From Strix aluco (lineage: Eukaryota > Chordata > Aves > Strigiformes > Strigidae), in assembly GCF_031877795.1 (NCBI RefSeq), contig NC_133935.1:50721330-50785329 (forward strand): a DNA stretch of 64,000 bases, in the 5' to 3' direction. Below the pieces are notes generated by a model. That model worked only from the letters and a program-made list of their open reading frames with translations. It searched no databases and was not told the origin of the DNA. Position numbers and translations under genes: made by a program. Positions 27,101-39,100 of this stretch are shown here, piece after piece (the first letter of the stretch is position 1; each line of letters begins with the position of its first letter).

Positions 27101-30100
27101 AAGATACTGACCTTCACTTCATGATCTTTTACAATCTCTATGGCCACTCTACAAACCGTACCCAGAGAGCCTGCACACGGTCATCCCATCTGCTTCATCT
27201 CTCCATTACTCCTTTGTTAAAATTTCAAACAAGTATCCTTATCACGTTTCATACAACTTCTAATGCTTGAGGAGCATGGCACCTTCAAACACAGGAGATA
27301 ATCCTCCTTCCAATCCCCCTCTTTTCGTAAGATGCCCTCAAAAATAGCTTGGCAGACACTGGACTTCTAAGAGCACCACCTTACACCATCTCACAGCTTC
27401 CTTTTCTCTCCCAGCAGCTTGTGACCGCATACTACCACTTGTCCTTGCAAGATTTTTTCGGGCAATAACAGTCTTCTCCATGTTTTAAAGCATGTAGATC
27501 AGTAGTCAATACACTCAAATCAATAGCTTTTACACATTTTTGGCGGTGGGTTTTTTGTTTTTGTTAAGTTTTAAGGATTGAAAGGAAATAAGTGATCAAC
27601 AAATAAGCTGGAATTTCATATCTTATCAATACATTCCCTAACTGCTGAATACTGGGACAACTCATTGTCTTTTAAAAATATGCTTTATTTTCTTCAGATA
27701 TATTTCAACCAATGGAAGAATAATTTAATATAGCAACATCAACTTACAACTATGTTGTGTTTTCATTAATTTCTTATGTCATAAGCCATTTTATAAATGC
27801 TTTTGCTCCCTTCCCACTGAGTAGTATTAGTTTAGAAATCTCAGATATATGAGAGCATAGGAAAGAATAGAAATCTTTTTGCAACACTGAAGTCCATTCT
27901 ATTTCACTGACATGTGAATTGTTTTGAAATGCTTTTTTTAAAAAAAAGCAGCTTCATGTATTTACCAGTTTGCAATAGATACTTTCTTCATGACACATCT
28001 CTATATATTTATTTTTATTATTTGACTTTGTAGTATTTCCCCACAATAATGTGCAGGAAAAAATTGGTTTTTAAGTTTCAGTATCTATGAGACTTTTATG
28101 CATACTCTGATAGCTTCTACATATGCAAGCTGTGATTTTCTTCCTTACCATAACTTCAGTAGGCTAACTTGGAGGTGTCATCAGAGATTAACTTAAACAT
28201 GCTTATCTTAACTAGTGAAGACTGCAGCATCCCTGGCTGGGCATTCACTGAAGCTACCACATTGGATCCTGTGCTGTTAAAGCCCCTTGGTGTCAGTAGT
28301 ACCAGTTGTTTCCGAGCCCCTGGGAGACACTTCCCAGTTTTTGTTTATAACTTCCTTCCCAGAAAGGGGACCTGACTGGTGAGCCCCAAGAATCCCCTTG
28401 CTCCCTTAAGTCCTAGACTCTGCAACAATCCGAACATGTTTTCCCCATAGCTCAAATCCTGAGGGCAGGTTTTACAGGCAACAGCCTCTGCAGCTGTTCC
28501 GAAGTCACTCGTCACTTGCTTTAGATGGCACAGTGACTACAACAAGGAAAGAGCCACATGCTAACCTCCAATTCCTTTCCCCCACGCCCTGCCTCATTCC
28601 TTCTTTTTTTCCCTTTCCCTTTTCCCCTCTCTCTTCTGGGGAAATTCCAACCCTGCAAAGCCCACACACTAAGCTCAGAAAAGAAACTACTTCATTTTCC
28701 ATGCTTATTTTTGCCTGATAAAGCCCATTTTGGTGCTAACAGCCTTCAGTGCTTTACCTCCCCAGGCAGTCTGGTGCCATTCCATCGTCTCCTTAGCACA
28801 AGGAGCCTGACACCACTCACAGTAGAAGACAATCCAATAATATAAGGATGCATACAGTTCTTATAACCAATTTGGACTTCATAAACCTTGGGCAACCGTA
28901 TTTCCTATATTATCATAGTGTGTTTCAGAAGCTTCTGGACAGTGTAAGATATATATCTTATATATAACACATAAAATGTGACAAATTATAGTTAAAAATA
29001 CTGAGGAAATTTTTAGCAAGAATTATTGAAAGGAAATTTTACTTTCTGATATAAAGTAGATATATGATGGGATTTTCTTCCTACTACAGGCAGCTCTCTA
29101 GAATGAAGTATTAAATACCAGCTAGCTGGACTCTACTAGCACAAGCTTTATATTTTAGGAGCTCTGAGTGGATCTAAATACTTACCATATTTCAATAATT
29201 GTCTAAGGCAAAACAAACAGCTCAATATCTCAAGAGTCACAGTCATGTTTGCTAATCTGACCGCGACTCATACATATGAGCAAGCTTGCTTAAGGGAATA
29301 TGCACGAGATCTCGGCAAACTTTAAACAACATCCTGTAATAAACTGTGTTTCCATTTTCTGACATACTATAAATTTCATGAAGCTTTCTTTTAATTAGAA
29401 AAGGTCTAAAAAGATAAAACACTGTACAACTAATGTAGCCCAGGAAGTAGCTTCAAAGTGATTTACTTTCATTTTAAATATTTATTTTGTGTTTTCCTAG
29501 AATTTGCTTTAAAATGCAGCAGATTTATTAACTGCCTCGCATGCTACTGCCACACAGGAGGTTGATAATGGAATCTGAAGGTTTCAGCTACCTATGGTGT
29601 TTGGAAGCAGATCTGAGATCACAGGATAAGCTATTCTAGTCAGTAGCAGTGTTCCCATTTATTTTTATTACGGCCAAACCCTCATTTGTTTCTGTTAGAA
29701 AAAAAAAAATTAACAGTGGTAACATTCAAACTGTTCATTTGAGCTCAGACAGGATAACAAACAATCCATAGATATAAATTGGTTAACTCCTTTGAGTCCT
29801 GCTCGTTTTGGCTGTCTACAAAATTCACACACTGGTTTATTCTAAAGTTCACTAACTAAAAGCAATCATCAGCACTGAAAAAATATTTTACTCACTTTCA
29901 GGGCATCCCCTTCGTTGCCCTCCATTACTTCCAGAATAAGTGCAGCTAGTATGTTAAATCCTTGACAATAGCCAACAGATTTATTCCACCTGGCATAAGC
30001 CAGCAAAACGCGTTTTAATACCACTCGATCTTGCTCTGCCTCCTGGCCGCAGTAAGAACTGCAACCAGTTCGGTGAAGGTCCTTTACAAGGGAAAAAAAA

Positions 30101-33100
30101 AATTATTTAAAAAAAAAAAAAAGAGACAAGAACAGACAGAAAAGATGTGTATTTTCCTTCCCCCTTTAGTTTTCCCGCCTGTCCCAGTTTTCCTTCCACC
30201 TCCATCCTCCCAATACATATTCCCAAAATTGATGACAATGTTTCTTTTTTAATCTGTAAACCTTTAGCTTACTGAAGAGAAATAGGTTTAGCAAGCTCTT
30301 AAGTAAACAAGTCACCTAAAAGATGTTCATATGAAGCTGTCACAGAAGATATTAACAGATATCTAGGTTTCAAAGAGGCAAGACATAACAGCTGCTTAAT
30401 TGAACAAAAAACAGCAAGTGTTTTTATTGATGTATAAACAAACTACTAAGCAATTAAGTTTTCAAAACATAAAAAACCAGAAAGTGTCCTTGAGATTTAA
30501 ACAATTTGTAAGTGAAAGGTAAGATGTGCCACAAATTAGTATCTATAAGCTTAAACTACCAAGTGCAGATGACAACTGTAATAAACAGGAACACAAAGCA
30601 TTTTGCTCCCCATACTCTAGTTAAGATGACTATTGAACACAATCCTTCCTAAATAGAGTAATACCTCCTAAATAGGTAAACAGACTAATATTAAAGTCAC
30701 CACAACAATACAAATCTATTAAGCTCTTCCCTAAAACTGCCCACTGTTTAAATATTAAATGTTAATTAGCTGAAAAATATACATAGACAAAGGTGTTTTA
30801 CTACTGTAAAATAACTGAAAAATGCTCAATTGGTGTATTATAAAACATACTTTCTTAATCCCAGCAAACATTTGTGTTTATTTATAGATAAGAGGGAAAA
30901 AAACCTCACGTTCTTCTCCATTAAACTCCAGTATTTCTTTTCAAATAAAAAAGTAGAAATTGAGAAAAAAAAATCAGTAGTAGCAATTTTTTTCCCAGCT
31001 AATACTAACCATACCAGTGCACGAGGACCAGAGATGCTAAAGAAACAATTTCAGTGAGCTAAAGAGAATTAAGATGTAATTTTTGCCAAAGCAGTTTCAG
31101 AGAACAAAATAAATCCAAATTCCATCTATTGAAAAAAATTTTCAACTTTTCATTCAAAAATTAAAATAAAGTAACAAATTAACTGTCTACCTTTACTATC
31201 TGGATGCCCATAGAGTCATCATCAGGATTACTTCTTTCATTGAATGTGAAACGCATGGTTTTATCCCAGTCAATGGCTATACTGTGTAAGTACTGATCAG
31301 CCAGCGTCAGCCAAACCTGGAAATACACAAAGGAGCTCAACGAAATGAATTATTTCTCAGATAAAACATAAACAATTTTGATATATAGTTAGATGAACCT
31401 CATCAGCTTCACCCATATGCGATCTACTGCTAGACTTGAAATAGGACTATATCTAAAACTATTTTTGCACAATTAAAGTAACACCTTGCTCCCCAAAACA
31501 GAAAGGAAGGAAACAGTTAGCATTAAGTGTCCAGATCTGTGAACTGCTTAGAAAGATGCAAGTTCGTTGTCAGAAACTGAATCTACAGGCGTCCTTCAAG
31601 ATGAAAGCACATTCTCCTACAAGGACCCTCTTCTAACTCAGCTCTTCTAACTTCATAACCAGCAAGGCGTTTTATAAAAAGGTAACACTGCTGCAGGCTT
31701 TCCTCAAATTCAACCATGGATCCATCTCCTGGAAACCCCACAAAAGAAATCTAGTGGTGCTTCTCTTTACCAGAAGTCTCTTCTGATCAACTTTGCAGAA
31801 AAAAAGAGCATCTAACATTACCTATTTGGGATTGATCTGAAAGTATCATCTGGATCAGAGTAACTTACCCTTTACAAGAGGGCTTCCTAAACTGTTGGTG
31901 CTACAGGGAGTTCTGAAAACAAATATTTTGACTATTTTTAAAGCCTAATAATTACCACTCCAGATTTACGCATGTGTACCTAAGACAAAGGCTGGACCTT
32001 TATTAAACATTTGAAGAATTCCTGAACCATGAAAGACACATGACAGATCATACAAAGACAACAAGTAACAATAAAGGATCTTTCTCTTCAGGAAACTGAA
32101 AGAAATCATGAAAGCAAATTGGTCGAGTTTTATGTCAGTCGTTAACTCACTCAAGTGAGAAAAGCAGTTCAGACACTTCCCCCAGATTTAAACACTTAAG
32201 ATAGTTGCATGATGATGAATTTATAGACAGCTCCCAGAATCTCATGTTTTCTGCATTTGAATGTCCCTTCCCACACTTCTGCAAAGCCACCCATGCAGAG
32301 GAATGCCGCAGTTCTGCCTCCCAGCAGTCCTTGGCACTGCTGTCATCCTACTGGTGTTGTTTGACTAGATTCTTTTCCTCTGCCAGCCCCAGAAAACAAA
32401 TGTCACATGCCACAGCAATAATGCAGATGTCACCCTGCTCCTTCTTCTGCCAGCAAAGGAGGCAATCAGCATGCTGCCAACACAAAATGCTTCCTTTATT
32501 TTGGTATCAATCTTAAAATCATTGTGAAACCAGGGAATGGCAGTGAAAAAAAACACATCCCTTCTTTGGTTCGCATCATGTGGTCACATGTGAGGAAACA
32601 GAAATGGGCAGAATGAAAAGGAAAAGACAGAGATCAGAGTTGGATGATGTGGCAGAGTGTACCCTCAGCAAGTCTTCTGATGACACAAAACTGGGAGGAG
32701 TGGCTGGTAAGCCCAAGGGCACCTTGACAGGCTGGAGAAATGGGCTCACAAGAACCTCATGAAGTTCAACAAGAAGAAATGCAAATCCCGCACCTGGGAA
32801 GGAACAACCCCAGGCACCAGTATATGCTGGGGACCATCGAGTTATAAAGAAGCTTTTCAGAGGAGCTGGGGGCCTGGTGGACACTAAGTTGACCGTGAGC
32901 CAGCAATGTGCCCTTGTGGCAAAGGCGGTCAACAGCCTCTTGGGCTGCATCAAGCAGAGCACCGCCAGCAGGTCGAGGGAGGTGATCCTTTCCCTCTGCT
33001 CAGCACCGGTGAGACACATCTGGAGTGCTGGGTCCAGTCCTGGGCTCCCCAGTACAAGAGAGATACAGGCCTACTGAAGAGAGTCCAGCAAGGGGACACT

Positions 33101-36100
33101 AAGAGGATTAAGGGACTGGAGTATCTCTCCTATGAGGAAAGACTGGGAGAGCTAGGACTGTTCAGCCTGAAGAAGAGAAGGCTCGTGGGGATCTTATCAA
33201 TTTATATAAATACCTGAAGGGAGGGTAAAAAGAGAATGGAGCCAGTCTCTTTTCAATGGTGCCGAGTGACAGGACCAGAGACAATGGGCACCACCTGAAA
33301 CACAGGAGTTTCTATCCAAACATCAGGAAACATTTTTTTTTACTGTGAGGGTTACTGAGCACTGACACAGGTTGCTCAGCGAGGTTGAGGAGTCTCTTTC
33401 CTTGGAGATATCCAAAAGCCACCTGTACACAGTCCTGGGCAACCAGCTGTAGGTGGCCCTGCTTGGGCAGGGGTGTTGGACCAGATGACCTCCAGAGGTC
33501 CCTTCCAATCTCAGCCATTCTGTGATTCTATGACCTCTGCCACTCATGTACTACAGAAAATTCTCCAAGAGACTTACTGCAGTGTGGGAAAGGAACGTTT
33601 CAGGAAAGAGAAAAGGCTGTTAGATGGATATAATGATTCACTGGAGTTGTAGATTAAAAATAAAATCATAGCAGTGCTAGAAAAACAATGCCACTGTAAG
33701 TCTTCTATTTCCTTACCCCTGATCTGTAAAAAGGAACAGTTTGGTTTGGAAAGAGAGCAAAAAGAAAACAGGAAAAGGAAATTAATCTGATGCATCAGAA
33801 ATATATGTATCTACATATATTTTATAAAGCTTTAAAAATACTCTTTATATTAAAATTACATTTCTAAAGCTGAACTTGTGTGACAGTTTTATAGAAAAGA
33901 TGAATACAGATGCCTTTTTTTTAGGCTAGGGAACTTCAAATGTTGTTGAAGAAAACAATAAAGTTTAGCAAAATCCCACTGAACTCTTTCCTACAACACC
34001 AACTCAGTGCAATTTCCCATTAATGGCGCACTCTACCATTCTACATCACTCTTGACTCTGGACTTCCCTGATTTAGGCAATTTGTCTTTCCCCCATCAAA
34101 TGTTTCTATGAGCATTCTTGTCAGCACTAGCATCTATCAACTTCACCCTCACAAGTATGACAGCCTACACTGGAGATGTGTTCTCCTTTCAGCTGATCGT
34201 CAGCTGCAGAGGCAGCTTCACCAATGCAATTCCTTGAGTCTGACAGAATGAAGCAATAACATCTGCACCAGAATAAGTTACCTAAGCCTCAAGGATAAAG
34301 AGCCTGACTATTGAAAATACCATCTCTACCTGTCTCCAGCTGCCCTATGAGGTCATCACTGAAGAATGTAAACTAGGAAAAATCCCCAGTACAACTTAAA
34401 CTTAAAACTTCCAAACGTTTGCTAAAAACCACTGATAATATTGATGTCATTCACCTCTCCTGAAAAACTCATAGGCAATATGTCCCACAAAACGTACAGG
34501 TCTACTTACTTTTCTCCGCCATTCTTTCGGTATGCCTGTCGGCAATCTGGCCACTGCTTTGAGTGCATCATGCCACTAAAAGCAAAAGCATCCAAAAAGG
34601 TATAAAATCCACCATTAGTTTAATGCAACAGTATAGCAACATTTACAACACTGCAGACACGCACATTCGTTTCATTTTACTGCATACATCTGAGAGTTTA
34701 ACTGCTTAACTCACTCACAGGGAAAAGATAGATTATTTACTTAAAGATATAACAAAAATATAATATTCTAGAACATAAAGACTTATAGATATCCGAGTAA
34801 AAAATGAAAGCCTATTGCATTTTTCAAATACTAATGGAACAGCTTTTGATGCAATATTTCAAATAATATGATGACTTTAGGATGACAGATGCACTTTTGA
34901 ACTGGAGCAAGTATCCGAATTGAAGAGAACACAGTCCTTCATAAACTCAAGAGAAAAATGAATCAAATTACCTGCTGAAAACCATTTTGACCTAAAGATG
35001 GTTCAAGAGTGAATTTCAATTTTGTATCAACCCCTAGAAACAAAAAGGAAAAAAAAATAAAAAATCATGGCCATTATTTTCATTTAGCTCAGAAGGAAAA
35101 ACAAACCAAAACACAATTGAAATAAAACCACAAGATTTCAGCTACATGTTTTAACAACTACATTTCAATCTGTTTCTGTGAATTCCTGTCTTCACAGTGG
35201 ATTCAAGGCACATGTTAAGAAGTACACGGACAAAAGGTTTTTAAAATGCAGTAATACCCTCTTTAATGATGTAGTTCAGCACAACTGACTTCACTAAAAA
35301 TCATGTAGTACACTATTCTACAAACTGTACTCGTACACTGCAAACTATGATATGCATCCACAGAAAAAAATACAGTTTCCTTCCACCTATTTCAGCTTCT
35401 GGACATTTAATCACTCAAAACTCATTTCTAAGTTTGGGATGCTAAAATTATTTTATTGCTCAGAATATCAAATTTTTTATAACTTCTCAGCACATAAAGC
35501 ACATTTGGTCAGTATTCTCACTTAGGCTTAGATTTTATTTTGGCTATTATGAGCAAATTCTTTTATTTGTTATAAAACACGCCTGCTAATAGTCTATGAA
35601 ATACAGTATTACATAAAATACTAGGATCTCAAGTTTGGCCTACACTAGATCGTGATTGTGGCGCTGGAGTATTCCATAGCACGAAGAACACTAACACCTT
35701 TCATTGGCTTTATATCCCACAGGTTCAATGTGCAGCTCTTTGGTCCTTCAAACGCCGCTGTCCAGAGCTCAAGTGCTGAACACGGCGTCCCACCACATCC
35801 CCCCCTCAAGTCTTCTGGCATAAAGCCTTTCTTTGTTTTTCCTCAGTAATTTAATACAATGGATATTTAAAATTATGTCAGGCATAGCTTCTTGTCTTTC
35901 TAGAATATCAAGCCAAACATTTTTAATATATATTTTAATAGCCGTATAAAAAAAAAAAAAAACAAAACCAAACCAGACTTTAATGCTGCAAGGTTTTAAG
36001 TATGTAAAATCCATGCTAATCAACTCACCAGTAATACTCAGTGCTTTGGAGGACTAAGCCTGCAAGTCTGACAGAAACCCAGACTGTAGTGGCATTTGCT

Positions 36101-39100
36101 AGTTATGGAATGTAAAATGCCTTTCAGCATTTGCATACTGACATGGTGATAAGTAATTTAAAGCCTTATTGCCTGATCAATATGTATTTAGACACAAAGC
36201 CTTCCCCTTCAAGGTGTGGGTTTTTTTCCTCTGGTGGGGGAGAGGGAAGAGAAGGAAAGAAAATTCACACAAAATCCAGTTTTGTTCAGAATTTTAGCAC
36301 TTTAGAATTGTATTACTGTGACCTGGGGATTGGTGCTTTCATTTCCCTGCTTCAGATTTAGAAAGACATGCTTGTCAGATCTAGAAAAATAAAAGCTTCA
36401 AACCATAATAGGTCTTGGAAAAACATTAAAGGATTAACAGTTATTCCTGGAAGTAACTGTTTATTAGTATTCTTCCCCATAACGCCACTGGCACTCAGCA
36501 GGGACTCCTAATAGGTAAAACTCTTCATAATAATTCAAAGCAACATAACAATGCCAGTAACCTACTAAGATAATTGTATCACGCTTGCTGTAAATGTGAA
36601 AAAGTGAGTCTCATTCCCAAGCAACCTAGTGCTAAGTACTGGAAAACCGTCATACATACAAGAAAATAGTATGACCAAGAATCCCTTTTGTTATGGCAAG
36701 AGATGTTGACATGTTATCTAACACTGCCTTGTAGCAAAAAAGCAATAGTGTGCCAAAATAATCGTGAATTCATTTCCAGCTTGGCAGCCAAATATTAATC
36801 ACTTCACAGTTTTCTAAGGCTTAAAGATCCCAGTAACAACTTCTCTCTTTGTCTTATAAGCTTCCTAAGAAAGACGCAGAGACAGCCAAGTCTGCAAAAG
36901 ATCAAGCACAGTAAGATACAACCAAAAAGTAAAGCAAAATGTATCTATCAGCTACATGAACATCATGACCAGGGAGCTCACACAGGGGCCCAGATAGCTG
37001 TCTCTCTTGATTAAATGAGACTGAAAGGAGACCCTTGAACCTCCATCTACAAAAGTTTACTAAATCATGGCAGACAATTAAGACAGGTGTGAAAATTACT
37101 AGAAGTGAGAATAATGTGGTAACACTGGACTACACGGCACACTGTCTTCAGTATGGCGAGGAACCTCTCGGTCAGGCCATACACTGTAACCTCTTGTGGA
37201 AGCCATGGAGACTCTGTCCCCTTATTTGTTCCCAGTTAGAAATATTACGAAAATCAAGCTACGTGATGGTTTTGTGACAGGGGAGGGGAAGAGCCGTGGG
37301 GAGTGATCTACAGACCATACAGGAATGGTTCCTCACTTCTATCCATTTTAAAGAATTTACATTTCCTAAAACCAAAAAAAACTATTACAATCTTGTTCAA
37401 TAAAAATACAGCAAGTAAGCAAGTAAATAAAAGCTGTAACACAATTAGTACAGAGAGTGCAAAGAAAGGCTATACCCACCCAGGAACTTCCCAGGGCATC
37501 TGCAGGAAGGCAACCAGCAAGCTGGGAGCAGCATCTCATTGCCTGTTACTTATTTCTGGCACAAGAACCATCCTGCTATGTGCAGTTTCTGCACTCTTCA
37601 CTGAATTTGCCCTTGGACTTTAGAGCTTTAAAGAAATTAATGCCTATCCTGATTCCAACCTCTCTTGGTTTCCCAAACCTTCCTACCTCCATTGTTCCAC
37701 TTTCCCTAACAAATCTCCCACCCCACATACTAATTTTTTTCTGCGCTCAGTCCTGTCATTTTCATCCTGTCCACTTTTGCCTGCATCATTACCAGCCTTT
37801 CCCCAGGGCCTTCTTCCACATACAGTCTTTTCTCCCTTACACTTCCATCATCTGCTACATCTTACCAGCAACTCCTTTCAATTCTGCATTCAGTTGCCTT
37901 CTCCCCACAAACTAACTTAGATTCCCCAACAGCTTCTTCCCCCCTCAGCACCCCACACCCATCCAACCCTACCGCAGACCTTCTGCACTGGTTTTCACAG
38001 GATTTTTCCCCTTTTTGTCAATCCTCCATCTCTGGGCCACATTCCTCTCCATTATGTAAACTCTTTGCAGAAAAGACGCATTGGGACCTTATGGGAACTC
38101 CTCTTCCCTGCTCCTCTGCATGGACAACCTGGCAGAAATGTACCATATACGCAGCAATAGTTCCTACTCGCGGGGACTGTACGCGCTGTCAGTACAACTC
38201 AGCCCTTTTACATCAAGCCAGGCAGGCTATAGCACCATTTGACATAATTAAGTATCATCTCCAGTTCATATACTTTCAACTGATGCTTCATTCCTAAAAA
38301 GGGTATTAACTCGTGTAAGCAGGAATGTGTTGGGAACACATATGAATTATTAACTTCACAAATAGAAGCACACACAAAGGTACATATGTTCAGCACCAGT
38401 CAAATTTCTGAAGGGTAAGGGAATGTCATAATAGGGCCTCGTTCAATCCCCTTGCAACCAGCTCACCAGAAACCACTGCAGAAAAGATATTTTAAAAAGA
38501 AAATGAAAACAAAAGAAAAAGAAAGACCCACAAAACCCAGTCCCATTAGCTCTTCCATGTAAAATACACAATGACTCCTGACAATGAAAGGCTGTAAGAG
38601 GGAAGATTATACCCCTAGGATTTCCAAACCCTAGCAGTCTTACACTGCATGACCAAAATGTAGCACAAGACCACATAAAGAACCACAAGAGGGGAGAAAA
38701 ATGTTGTGGTCAGCCAAGTACCTGGGTGAAGGAATCAAATCCCCACTCTTCAGCAACATTAAACAAAAGGATGGGGCAAAGTCTAGGATTTTTTCAGAAA
38801 TACTAAAACAGAAAAAGCATGGGAAGATGATCTGTTCTGATGCATGTATGTAAGCTATAAAGCCATAGCTTCAAACTTACAAAGCACATCACTGTAGGTT
38901 CTTGGCTGTACTTAAAAGCAGCTGCTGAAACTTCTCCCATGGAAGGCAAATAAATATTTTACCAAAAACAAACGAGAAAAAAGGCCTAAAGGAGCTTTCT
39001 GTGCAATGTGAGTCCAAGCTTGGGGAAAAAAGTGGCAATGTAAACTACCACTTTATTGCTGCTTATCGATTCAGGAAGATTCTTAGCCTTGCCTTGTAAT

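Larger units (their letters stand above)
31317..34509 (-). other. TBC1D30: TBC1D30 intron between exons 3 and 4
   Basis: A 3.2-kb GT-AG intron (GTAAGT...TTCCAG) that hosts the antisense CR1 copy and the AT-rich inverted repeat. The rest appears unique. Confidence 0.85.

Noticed and set aside
27930-27950. T7A8 near-palindrome flanked by TGC/GCA as a hairpin or terminator-like element
   Set aside because: Runs of T followed by A occur several times in this AT-rich DNA (for example 11.26, 12.24 and 16.61 kb) and need no special explanation. Bacterial-type terminators do not apply here.
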